Below, piece after piece: positions 25,618 to 34,500 of a DNA stretch of 39,872 nucleotides (the first letter of the stretch is position 1; each line of letters opens with the position of its first letter). The position numbers were made by a program, and so were the translations under genes. The stretch is from Chloroflexota bacterium (GTDB taxonomy: Bacteria > Chloroflexota > Limnocylindria > QHBO01), in assembly GCA_038040195.1 (NCBI GenBank), contig JBBPIR010000010.1, positions 1-39,872 on the forward strand. Direction: 5' to 3'. The notes under the pieces were generated by a model. That model worked only from the letters and a program-made list of their open reading frames with translations, did not search any database and had not been told where the DNA came from.

Positions 25618-26709
25618 ATGCAGGTCGCCATCGTCGGCCTGCCCGGATCGGGCAAGACGACGGTCTTCACCGCCCTCGGCGGGCACCCGACCGAGTCCGG
25701 CCACGCCGTGGGCCGTGCGGCACCCAACGTGGGCGTGGTACCGGTCCCCGATGAGCGCGTCGACGCCCTGGCGGCCGTGTTTCACCCGCGCAAGACGGTG
25801 TACGCGGACGTCACCTACGTCGACCTCGCGATCCCGACCGGCGCCACCCGGGCCGGAACCGTGGACCCCGACCTGCTGGGCCGGATCCGGAACTCGGATG
25901 CCCTGCTGGTGGTGGCCCGCGCCTTCGACAGCCCGAGTGCCGATCGGCCGCCCGACCCGTGGGCCGAGGTCGACGACCTCGATCTGGAGTACGTCGTGGC
26001 CGACCTCGACGTCGTGACCCGCCGCCTCGAACGGCTGCGCACCGCCGGCCGCCACGGGACCCCCGCCGAGCGCGAGCAGAATGCGCGCGAGGAGGCCCTG
26101 CTGGACCGCCTGGCACCGGAGCTCGAGGAGGGACGCCCCCTCCGCGACCTGGCCTGGAGCGAGGACGACGAGCGCCTGGCGCGCGGCTTTCGGTTCCTGT
26201 CGCAGAAACCGCAGCTCGTGGTCTTGAATGTCGCCGAGGAACGCCTGGCCCAGGCGGCCGAGCTGGAAGCGGAAGCCCAGAACGCGCACGCACGGCCTCA
26301 TCGGGACGTCATCGTGCTGGCCGGACGGATCGAGGCCGAGATCGCGGCCCTTCCGGAGGCGGATGCCCAACTTTTCCTGGACGACCTGGGCATAACCGAA
26401 CCGTCCCGCGGACGGGTCATTCGCCGAACGTACGCGCTCCTCGGCCTGTTCTCATTCCTGACTTCCGGGCCTGACGAGTGCCGGGCCTGGACCGTCCCCA
26501 TCGGCGCGACGGCCCTGGACGCGGCCGCGGCCATCCATTCCGACCTGGCGCGCGGGTTCATCCGGGCCGAGGTCGTCGACTGGCAGGAACTGGTCGCGTC
26601 CGGCTCGACCGCGGAGGCGCGTAAACGGGGCGTGCTGCGTTCGGAGGGAAAGGCCTACCGGGTGCGGGACGGGGACGTGATCGAGATCCTGTTCAACGTG
26701 GGCCGATGA
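25618..26709 (+). CDS. ychF: YchF/Obg-family GTPase with TGS domain
   Basis: A 363-residue P-loop NTPase of the YchF/OLA1 type, a family that prefers ATP over GTP and binds ribosomes. The P-loop is GLPGSGKT (residues 7-14), unlike the common GLPNVGKST of YchF. The middle shows a helical insertion (about 115-190), then LVVLNVAEERL in place of the GTP-specifying NKxD, as in YchF. The C-terminus has a TGS-type end: FIRAEVVDWQELVASG, ARKRGVLRSEGKAYRVRDGD and a terminal ILFNVGR, close to YchF. The ATG at 25618 follows a GGGGG stretch. It ends 4 bp before the convergent unknown gene. Confidence 0.85.
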   Translation: MQVAIVGLPGSGKTTVFTALGGHPTESGHAVGRAAPNVGVVPVPDERVDALAAVFHPRKTVYADVTYVDLAIPTGATRAGTVDPDLLGRIRNSDALLVVARAFDSPSADRPPDPWAEVDDLDLEYVVADLDVVTRRLERLRTAGRHGTPAEREQNAREEALLDRLAPELEEGRPLRDLAWSEDDERLARGFRFLSQKPQLVVLNVAEERLAQAAELEAEAQNAHARPHRDVIVLAGRIEAEIAALPEADAQLFLDDLGITEPSRGRVIRRTYALLGLFSFLTSGPDECRAWTVPIGATALDAAAAIHSDLARGFIRAEVVDWQELVASGSTAEARKRGVLRSEGKAYRVRDGDVIEILFNVGR

Positions 26710-26713
26710 TGGC

Positions 26714-27034
26714 TCAGGAGCGGTCGAGCTCCACGATCACGCTGCGGAATTCCTCCGAGAGGTCGACAAGGAACGTGTCTTCGTCACGCGCTCCCACCGC
26801 CATCGAGGCGTCGAGCTTCTCGTCGCCGATGTAGGTGAATCCATGCGTCCGCTCCAGCTCGCGCGCCACGGCCTCCACCAGGGTGTCCTCCTCGAATGTG
26901 TTGACCACCGCATCCCGCGCGGCGCGGACCAGCCGGGCAAACTCCTCCCCGCTCATCGCGCGCTCGCTCACCAGGAGCGCATCGGTCAGCAGGTCCGTGG
27001 CGCCCTCGTGGATCTCATAGAAATGGAGGCTCAT
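26714..27034 (-). CDS. Conserved-looking small acidic protein, unknown
   Basis: A 106-residue soluble acidic protein with alternating helix and strand character and no Cys or membrane segment. I do not recognise the family. Residues 25-60 look helical (GEEFARLVRAARDAVVNTFEEDTL) and the C-terminal half has two strand-like parts (TFLVDLSEEFRSVIVELD). It is supported as a gene by an ATG at 27034 with TATCAT 9 nt upstream on its strand (27049-27044), by filling the gap between ychF and the PfkB gene exactly, and by normal composition. Its start lies 2 bp from the divergent kinase start. Confidence 0.65.
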   Translation of the reverse strand: MSLHFYEIHEGATDLLTDALLVSERAMSGEEFARLVRAARDAVVNTFEEDTLVEAVARELERTHGFTYIGDEKLDASMAVGARDEDTFLVDLSEEFRSVIVELDRS

Positions 27035-27049
27035 GGGTGACCGATGATA
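27025..27049. promoter_or_regulatory. Back-to-back start region of two divergent genes
   Basis: GGAGG at 27025-27029 lies 7 nt before the GTG at 27037 of the PfkB gene and is inside the coding sequence of the minus-strand gene. On the minus strand TATCAT (27049-27044) lies 9 nt before the ATG at 27034 and is inside the PfkB gene. The promoters of both genes must lie within each other. Confidence 0.55.
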
Positions 27050-27897
27050 TCCCGCTCGCCGGCCGGCCGATCCCGATCGATCTGTTGATCATCGGCGGCA
27101 TCACCGTGGACGACCTGGCGGGTTGGGGCGAAGCCGCCGGAGGAGCGGCTCGCTACGCGACTGAGGCTGCGCTGGCCGTCGGCCTGCGGGTCGCGCTCCA
27201 CACCGTGGCGGGGGAGGAACCGGTGGTACGCGAGGCGCTTGACGGGCTGGCGGCGCATGCCGACGTCATCCGGCACCCGGCGCCGAGCTCCATCCGCTTC
27301 GAGCACCACGGGACCGACGACGCCCGTCGCCTCCGGCTGCGTGGGGCAACCGGTCCGATCCAAGTGTCCGAACCGGACCGCCTTCCGGTCACTGCGGCGG
27401 TGCTGTTCGCCCCGGTCGCCGGCGAGGTCGCGGCAGACGCGGTGCAGGCTGTGCAGGCCCCCTTCCGGGCGGCGGGCCTGCAGGGCTGGTTGCGCCGGAC
27501 CGATCCGGACGGCTGGGTCATGACCCGCCCGCTGGCAGAGCTCGAGCCGGGGTTGGCCGCCGCGCTGCGCGGACTGGACCTGCTGATTGCCAGCCACCAC
27601 GACCTGGCTTCGTTCGACGGTCCGTCAGCCCTGGTCCAGCTCCGGGCGTGGGCCGGCCCGCGACCGCAGCTGGTGGTGACCGCCGGGACCGAGGGCGCCT
27701 GGCTCGACGACGGTGTGGGTCCGGCGTCCCACGTCCGCGCCGAGGTGGTTGAGGGCCCCCACACGATCGGAGCCGGCGACGCGTTCGCGGCGGTCCTGGT
27801 CGCCCGCCGGGGGGCCGGCCGTGCCCTCCGCGATGCGGCCGAGGATGCGGCGTCCGCGACCGCCACCTACCTGGCGACCCGGACCCCGCCGGGCTAG
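27037..27897 (+). CDS. PfkB-family carbohydrate kinase
   Basis: A 286-residue ribokinase-fold protein. The N-terminal IIGGITVDDL and the GGAARYATEAALAVGL segment correspond to the PfkB substrate region, and the C-terminal signature HTIGAGDAFAAVLVA contains the GAGD anion hole and catalytic Asp. The first Asp of the usual DTxGAGD is His here. Substrates of the family include fructose phosphates, ribose, adenosine and others and cannot be read. The start at GTG 27037 is supported by GGAGG. The final TAG shares the CTAG palindrome with the convergent mrfB-like gene. Confidence 0.87.
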   Translation: MTDDIPLAGRPIPIDLLIIGGITVDDLAGWGEAAGGAARYATEAALAVGLRVALHTVAGEEPVVREALDGLAAHADVIRHPAPSSIRFEHHGTDDARRLRLRGATGPIQVSEPDRLPVTAAVLFAPVAGEVAADAVQAVQAPFRAAGLQGWLRRTDPDGWVMTRPLAELEPGLAAALRGLDLLIASHHDLASFDGPSALVQLRAWAGPRPQLVVTAGTEGAWLDDGVGPASHVRAEVVEGPHTIGAGDAFAAVLVARRGAGRALRDAAEDAASATATYLATRTPPG

Positions 27898-29129
27898 GCG
27901 GACAGCGGTTGGCGCTGAGCGCGGCGCTCGGCGGCGGCCAGCCAACGGGTCAGGCGGCGGCGGCGGCCCTCGACCACCAACCGGGCGCGCCCGATGCGGT
28001 CCAGGCTGCCGCCACGTCCCAGGGCCAGCGCCAGGTCGAGCACCCGGGAGGCGGCCCGGGTCGCCTCCAGCGCTCCGGGCAGGTCCGCCGCGTGCCGTTC
28101 GCGGATGCGCGCGACCTCGATCCAGGCCAGGGCTGCCTCCACGGTGCCGCTGCGGGCGGCCTCGCGCCACAGGGACTCGGCGCGCGCCGAGTGCCCGCCG
28201 GCCACCAGGATGCGGGCCGCCAGGCGCCGCAGGCGGTGTGGCTCTTCGCCGGCAGTGGATGCTGGTTCGAGGGCGCCGGTAAGGACGCGCTCCAGCAGCT
28301 CCAGCGCATCCTCATCCGCGCCGTCGCGGAGGAGCTCGAGCGCCAGACCCCGATGGTCGACCAGCGAGCCATCCCGCCAACCCCCGGCGCGGAGGCGTCC
28401 CATCTCGGCATCGAGCAGCACCAGCGAGGCCACGTCCTGCGCGTTGTGATCGATCACCGCGGCCAGCAGATCAGGTGAGCCGCCCGACAGGTAGGCGAAC
28501 CAGCGCTGCGGCACTTCGCTCGACGGGCAGTCCCCGCGCCGCCGCACGGCCAGCACGCCGCGCTCGACATCCGCCAGGCGCGCGCTGCCCAGCACCCGCC
28601 GCCACAGGCGCCGGGCCACCGGCAGCAGATCGTCGTGGCGGGCCGGCAGCCCGGCCAGGTCCCGGCCCAGGCCGTGGATCGTCATCCGGGCCGCCAGCAG
28701 CGGAACGTCGAATCCCCGCCCGTTGTAGGTCACGAGCCGCTCGCCACCGGCCATCCAGCCCAACACGGTGCGCAGGAGGGCCGGTTCATCGGGGTAGTCG
28801 GGAAGGAGAGCCTGGCGGACGACGACGGCCCCGTCCTCCACGTGGCCGACCGCGGCGAGGATGATCACCGTCCCCGCACCGGTCGACAGACCCGTGGTCT
28901 CGGTGTCGAAATAGCGGGTCGGCGCGCAGTCGGACAGCTGCCGGGTCACCGCCTCTGGGATCCGCACACGCCGTTCGACCAGCGCCACCCGGCCGCCCTG
29001 CGCCGTGGTAAGTCGCGCCCCGCCCCAGGCCGCCAGCCGCGCAGCAACGTCGTCATTGCGTCCGGCTCCGCCCGTGCCACTGCCGCGCTCCGCGCGAACC
29101 GCCGCCAGGCGCTGCTCGAGGGTCGTCAC
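27894..29129 (-). CDS. mrfB: MrfB-like RNase H-fold exonuclease
   Basis: A 411-residue DEDDh-type nuclease of the YprB/MrfB family. The exonuclease domain (about residues 60-265) shows YFDTETTGLS (Asp75, Glu77), LVTYNGRGFDVPLL with the third Asp, and DHNAQDVASL giving the HxxxD pair. The C-terminal 130 residues are helical and repeat-like, consistent with the TPR region of MrfB. In Bacillus subtilis MrfB works with the helicase MrfA in repair of mitomycin C adducts. GTG 29129 overlaps the helicase stop by 4 nt (GTGA), so both are read from one mRNA. The longer frame to 29237 is inside the helicase gene. Confidence 0.88.
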   Translation of the reverse strand: MTTLEQRLAAVRAERGSGTGGAGRNDDVAARLAAWGGARLTTAQGGRVALVERRVRIPEAVTRQLSDCAPTRYFDTETTGLSTGAGTVIILAAVGHVEDGAVVVRQALLPDYPDEPALLRTVLGWMAGGERLVTYNGRGFDVPLLAARMTIHGLGRDLAGLPARHDDLLPVARRLWRRVLGSARLADVERGVLAVRRRGDCPSSEVPQRWFAYLSGGSPDLLAAVIDHNAQDVASLVLLDAEMGRLRAGGWRDGSLVDHRGLALELLRDGADEDALELLERVLTGALEPASTAGEEPHRLRRLAARILVAGGHSARAESLWREAARSGTVEAALAWIEVARIRERHAADLPGALEATRAASRVLDLALALGRGGSLDRIGRARLVVEGRRRRLTRWLAAAERRAQRQPLSA

Positions 29130-31423
29130 GCGCGGTCCGCGGCGGCCAGCTCGGTGAGCAGCGCGGTGGCGGCGGCCTTGCCGCGAGGCCCGACCTCCGC
29201 AGCGGGGCCCACGCAGCCGGGACAGCCCTCCAGGCACGGGCAGTCCCGAACCAGGTCACGGCACACGACCAACAGCTCGTCCCACAGCTCGTGGAGCCGG
29301 TCACTGAGACCCACGCCGCCGGGGACCGCGTCGTATAGGTACAGGGTCGGCTGCCCGGTGAATGGGGACTGGGCCTGGGCCTGGACGCCCAGGTCGCGGG
29401 CGTCGCACATGAGGAGCAGGGGAGCGGTGTTGCGGGTCAGGCGAGCCAGCCCGATCAGGGCGCCGTCGAGCGTGTCGCGATCGAACCGGGCACAGGCCGC
29501 TTGGGGCAGTACCAGCCAGGTGGCGGCGGTGTGCATCTGCTGCTCGGGCAGGTTGACCGGTCCCCAGCCCACGTTCTCGTGAGTGTGGAACTTGATCTTC
29601 TTGAACAGGGTGACGTGCCAGGCGACCATCACCTCCCCCCGGGCGCGGGTGCCGCCCGTGCCCGCATCGGTCTGGTCGGCGACGTCGAGGACCTTGAGGG
29701 TGACCCCCAGGTCGGCATCGGTGTAGTAGTCGATGTCGACCCGCCGCACGTAGGCCTTGCGCTCATCCCAGTCCAGGCGGTCGACGTGGTACTGGACGCT
29801 CTCGTGGAGGTAGATGGCCTGCTCATGGAGCAGGAGCGGGGCCGCGAACAGGTCCACCTCGCCGATGACCCGATGCGGGTCAGTGGTGGTGTCCAGGACC
29901 ACGACGTTCTCCTGGGCCGCGCTGCGCAGGCTGACCGAGCTGGCCGGGAAATTCTCATGGCTCCAGTGGTACCGATCATCCCCGGCCCGGCGCACGAAGC
30001 CGTCTTCCTCCAGCACCGCCAGCAGGGCGGGGGTCTCGTCGATCCCGAACAGCTCGTCGGCGGGGACCGGCAGTTCGAAGGTGCTGGCCCGCAGGTGGTC
30101 GAGCAGCAGATGGAGGTTGTCGGGGTTGACCAGGCCGTGCTCGGGCGCGCGGTCGAAGAACCAGTCCGGATGCGCGGCCAGGAACTGGTCGATGGGCGCC
30201 GATGAGGCGACCAGCACCGATAGGGCCGTGCCTCCCCGCCGGCCGGCCCGCCCCAGCTGCTGCCAGGTGGAGGCGATGGTCCCCGGGTAGCCGACGCTGA
30301 TGGCGGCGTCCAGGGAGCCGATGTCGATGCCCAGCTCGAGAGCGTTGGTGGCCACCACCCCGCGCACACGCCCCTCGCGCAGGCCGCGCTCGATCTCGCG
30401 TCGCTCGTTTGGGAGATAGCCGCCCCGGTAGCCGCGGATGGGGGACTGGTGACCGGGCGGGGCGGGGAGGGCTTCCCGCAGGTACGTGGTCAGGACCTCG
30501 ACCGCGGTCCGGCTGCGCCCGAACACGATGGTCTGGACCCCATCCCGGATCAACCGCTCCGCGATCCGCTGGGCGGTCAGCAGGCTGCTGGCCCGGATGC
30601 CGAGCGGGGCGTTGACAAGCGGCGGATTGACGATCAGGACGTGGCGCCGTCCGCGGGGCGCCCCGTCATCATCGATGACCGTGACCGGGGCCCCGACCAG
30701 GCGCTCGGCCAGCTCACCCGGGTTGGCGATGGTGGCCGAAGCGCAGATGAAGACCGGGTCCGAACCGTAGTGGCGGCAGATGCGGCGCAGGCGGCGGATG
30801 ACGTTGGCCAGGTGGGAGCCGAACAGGCCGCGGTACGTGTGCAGCTCGTCGATGACGACGAACTGGAGGTTCTCGAACAGCTTGAACCACTTGGTGTGGT
30901 GCGGAAGGATGGCGGCGTGGAGCATGTCCGGGTTGCTGATGACCACCTGTCCCGCGGCCCGCACCACGCTCCGCACGGCGGGCGGGGTGTCGCCGTCGTA
31001 GGTGCTCGTCTTCAGGTCCAGCTCCGCGGCGGCAGCCAGGGCCTGGAGCTCGACCAGCTGGTCGGCGGCGAGGGCCTTGGTGGGGAACAGGTACAGGGCG
31101 CGCGCCGTCTCGTCGCGGGCGATAGCGTCGAGGACCGGCAGGTTGTAGCACAGCGTCTTGCCCGAGGCGGTGGGCGTGACCACGCACGCGTTGCGACCGG
31201 CGCGGACCGCCTCCAGGGCCTGGGCCTGGTGCGTCCAGAGCGCTTCGACTCCGCGCTGGCGGAGGGCGCTTACCAGGCGGGGATCGAGATCCGCGGGCCA
31301 CGGAACGTGGCGCGGGGGGCGGGGCTCAACGATCCGGTGGGCGGCGGTCAGCGCCTCGAGCCACGGGTCGCCCAGCAACGCCTCGATGGCGTCCTCGGCG
31401 GAGGCAGGACGGTTGGCCAGCAT
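29126..31423 (-). CDS. mrfA: MrfA-like DEAD/DEAH helicase with DUF1998 domain
   Basis: A 765-residue SF2 helicase of the YprA/MrfA family. Walker A is TPTASGKT (residues 83-90), motif II is VIDELHTY, motif III is CASATI, and the second RecA domain contains VVATNALELGIDIGSLDA and QLGRAGRRG. The C-terminal DUF1998 has the four-Cys zinc cluster (CRDLVRDCPCLEGCPGC). B. subtilis MrfA is a 3'-5' helicase that partners MrfB in a UvrA-independent mitomycin repair route; Lhr- and SftH-type helicases are more distant. ATG 31423 is chosen because GGGAG lies 6 nt upstream, leaving out 12 codons. It is divergent from the cyclase across an inverted repeat. Confidence 0.92.
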   Translation of the reverse strand: MLANRPASAEDAIEALLGDPWLEALTAAHRIVEPRPPRHVPWPADLDPRLVSALRQRGVEALWTHQAQALEAVRAGRNACVVTPTASGKTLCYNLPVLDAIARDETARALYLFPTKALAADQLVELQALAAAAELDLKTSTYDGDTPPAVRSVVRAAGQVVISNPDMLHAAILPHHTKWFKLFENLQFVVIDELHTYRGLFGSHLANVIRRLRRICRHYGSDPVFICASATIANPGELAERLVGAPVTVIDDDGAPRGRRHVLIVNPPLVNAPLGIRASSLLTAQRIAERLIRDGVQTIVFGRSRTAVEVLTTYLREALPAPPGHQSPIRGYRGGYLPNERREIERGLREGRVRGVVATNALELGIDIGSLDAAISVGYPGTIASTWQQLGRAGRRGGTALSVLVASSAPIDQFLAAHPDWFFDRAPEHGLVNPDNLHLLLDHLRASTFELPVPADELFGIDETPALLAVLEEDGFVRRAGDDRYHWSHENFPASSVSLRSAAQENVVVLDTTTDPHRVIGEVDLFAAPLLLHEQAIYLHESVQYHVDRLDWDERKAYVRRVDIDYYTDADLGVTLKVLDVADQTDAGTGGTRARGEVMVAWHVTLFKKIKFHTHENVGWGPVNLPEQQMHTAATWLVLPQAACARFDRDTLDGALIGLARLTRNTAPLLLMCDARDLGVQAQAQSPFTGQPTLYLYDAVPGGVGLSDRLHELWDELLVVCRDLVRDCPCLEGCPGCVGPAAEVGPRGKAAATALLTELAAADRA

Positions 31424-31454
31424 GTTCAGCTCCCTTCGCTCGACGGTTCGATCA

Positions 31455-31484
31455 CGCAAAATAGCACACGCGTTCTATTCTGCG
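31455..31484. promoter_or_regulatory. 30-bp inverted repeat between mrfA and the cyclase gene (candidate operator)
   Basis: CGCAAAATAG (31455-31464) and CTATTCTGCG (31475-31484) are inverted copies matching at 9 of 10 positions, around a 10-bp spacer. The arms are AT-rich in a very GC-rich setting and contain TATTTT on the minus strand and TATTCT on the plus strand, both possible -10 boxes. It is 32 bp before the mrfA ATG and about 96 bp before the cyclase ATG. It is not a B. subtilis-type SOS box. Confidence 0.6.
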
Positions 31485-31568
31485 ACGCGATTTCGCCGAT
31501 CGATCGATCGCGCGGAAGGTAGATCGACGTCCTGACAGCTCACGTGTCGCGCGGCGGCGATTCCGCGG

Positions 31569-31574
31569 TATCGT
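31569..31574 (+). promoter_or_regulatory. -10-like box TATCGT before the cyclase
   Basis: TATCGT ends exactly 6 nt before ATG 31581 with no Shine-Dalgarno, consistent with a leaderless transcript and separate from the inverted repeat upstream. Confidence 0.55.
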
Positions 31575-31580
31575 GCTGCG

Positions 31581-34500
31581 ATGTCTGTGCGCGTCTGCCC
31601 ATCCTGCGGTGAGGAGAACTCGGAGCGCGCGCGCTTCTGCCAGGCGTGCGCGACGCCGCTGCCGGAGACGACGGAGCCCGCCTCCGAAGTCCGGAAGGTG
31701 GTCACCATCGTGTTCGCCGACATGGCGGGGTCGACAGCGATCGGTGAGCGTTTGGACCCCGAGGCCCTACGCCGCGTCCAGGCCCGCTACTTCGACGCCA
31801 TGACGGCCGTGCTCGAGCGGCACGGCGGCATGGTCGAAAAGTACATCGGCGACGCCGTGATGGCGGTCTTCGGGATCCCCCTCCTCCACGAGGACGACGC
31901 CGTGCGCGCCGTTCGCGCGGCATACGAGATGCAGGAGGCGCTCGCCGCCCTGAACGTCGAGCTGGAGCGTGACCACGGCGTGCAGGTGGCGATCCGGATC
32001 GGCGTGAACACCGGCGAGGTGGTGGCTGGTGACCCGCGCGCCGGCCAGCGGCTGGTCACCGGCGACGCGGTGAACCTGGCCGCCCGACTCGAGCAGGCGG
32101 CCGAGGCCGGCCAGGTGCTCCTGGGAGCCAAGACTCAGCGGCTGGTGAAGGACGCGGTCTTGGTCGAGGAGGTCGCCGCGCTGGACCTGAAGGGCAAGTC
32201 GGCGCCGGTGAAGGCCTTCCGCCTCCTCGAGGTCCTGCCGGATACGGCCGGGCACATGCGCAACCTGGACTCGCCCATGGTCGGGCGTGCCAAGGAGCTC
32301 GATGTCCTCCGACGCGCCCTAGAGCGCGCCCGTGGCGATCGAACGTCGCAATTGTTCACCGTGCTGGGTCCGGCCGGAGTCGGCAAGTCGCGCCTGATCG
32401 GCGAGTTCCTGGCCGGCACCGGCGATGCCGCGGTGCTCCGTGGGCGATGTCTGTCCTACGGGGACGGCATTACCTACTACGCGCTCCGCGAGATCGTGCA
32501 CCAGGCGGCGGGAATCTCGGAGGGCGACGACGCGCCGACTGCGATGACACGGCTCAGCACGGTCCTTGCCGGAGCAGATGACAGCGACCGCATCGCCCGC
32601 CTGGTCGGCGGACTCCTGGACTGGGCCGATCCGAGCAGCTCCGAGGACGGTTTCTATGCGGTTCGGAAATGCTTCGAGCACCTGGCCCGAGAGCGCCCGC
32701 TGATCGTCGTCTTCGACGACATCCACTGGGCCGAGCCTCTGCTCCTGGACCTCCTTGAGCACCTCGCCGACTGGACGCGCGATGCGGAACTGCTCATCGT
32801 GTGCGTGGCCCGCCCCGAGCTCTACGAGATCCGTCCCGGCTGGGGTGGCGGCAAGCTGAATGCCACCTCGATCCTGCTGGAGCCGCTGGCGGGGGACGAG
32901 GCCGGGGCCCTGCTGGACAACATCCTCGGCGAAGCTGCCTTGCCGCCGACCGCGCGCGATCGGATCCTGGCTGCGGCTGAGGGCAACCCGCTGTTCGTTG
33001 AAGAGATGATCGGGATGCTCGTCGACGATGGCCTGCTGCGCTTGACCGACGGCGCCTGGCGGGCAGTCTCCGACCTCGCCGATCTCACCGTCCCACCAAC
33101 CATCCAGCTCCTGCTCGCGGCCCGCCTTGACCGATTGGAGTCGGAGGAGCGAGCCGTGATCGAACGGGGTGCGGTTGAAGGCAAGGTCTTCCACATCGGG
33201 GCTGTCACCTCGCTGTCGCCCGAAGCCGTGCGCTCGCAGGTGCGGCCGCGCCTGCTGGCCCTGGCGCGCAAGGAGCTCATCCGTCCCGACCGCGCCGAAT
33301 TCGCCGGGCAGGATGCCTTCCGCTTCCGCCATCTGCTCATTCGGGACGCGGCCTACCAGGCCATGCCCAAGGAGCAGCGGGCGGAGCTGCACGAAGGGTT
33401 CGCCCGGTGGCTGACGGGGGCTGCCGGCGATCGGGTCGTCGAGTACCAGGAGATCCTCGGCTACCACCTCGAGCAGGCCTACCGTTATCGGACCGAGCTC
33501 GGCCCGATCGATGACCGGACCCGTGCACTCGGGCAGGAGGCCGGCCGTGCGCTGCAGGAGTCCTCGGAACGGGCCGCTGCGCGCGGTGATGCGATGAGCG
33601 CCGTTCACCTCCTGGAGCGGGCCGGCGAGATGCTCGAGGGCGTCGACCGCGCAAAGGCCAACGTCGATCTGGCCTCGCTCCTGGTTGGGAGCAGTGACAT
33701 GGCGCCTGCGATCGCCATTCTCGACCGGTTCCTCGCCTCGCCCGAGGCGGCCGAGGTTCCGGGCCTCCGAATCCGGGCGTCGGTCTACCGGGTGAGTGCG
33801 CGGTCGGGAACTGATCCGGAGCTGAGCTTTGAGGCGGCCCGGGCATCTTTCGCGTCGTGGCTGGCCGAGGCCGAGGCGCTGGGCGACGAGGACGCGATCA
33901 CGACCAGCCTGCTCAGGCTCGCCCAATTCGAGTTCTTCCTTGGGCAATGCCGCGTGCAGCGCGAGATGTGCGAGCGGGTCGTGCCGCACGTCGAACGCAT
34001 CTCGATGGACGAGCGGCTCATGGTCGTCTGGGGCTTCAACTCCGATGCGTACTGGGGCTCGCAGCCCGTTGCCGATGGCCTGCGCAGCGTCGACACCATC
34101 CGATCGATCCTGGGTGACGGGGTCGTCGGCCGCCGAAGGGCCGATGAGCTCATCGGGTGGCTGTCGGCCATGAGCGACCGAGGCGAGGATTTCGACGCGG
34201 CGCTGAACCGGGTGGACCGCGCATGGGCGGATCTAGGAGACCCCGACGCTCGATTCTGGTCCGGGGGTCAGCAGCGCTCCGAGAGCCTCTGGCGACTGGG
34301 ACGCCCAACCGAGGCGATCGACTGGTTACGCGGCGACAAGCGGTACCTCGATGCGCGGGGCGAAACGTCCTTCAATTCCACGGTCACGGCGCTGCTTGCG
34401 ACCTACCTCGCCGAATCAGGCAAGTTGGACGATGCCGCGTCCCTGATCCCAGAGGCGCGCACTCTGGCGGCCAGCGATGACTTCGCCACGCATGTGACGA

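Noticed and set aside
31498-31511. Short GATC tetranucleotide run near the cyclase promoter
   Set aside because: Only about three units; could be chance and no methylase gene is present to give it meaning.
32319-33989. 556-codon minus-strand frame opposite the cyclase-ATPase gene
   Set aside because: Shadow frame without motifs; the plus strand encodes clear Walker and cyclase motifs.
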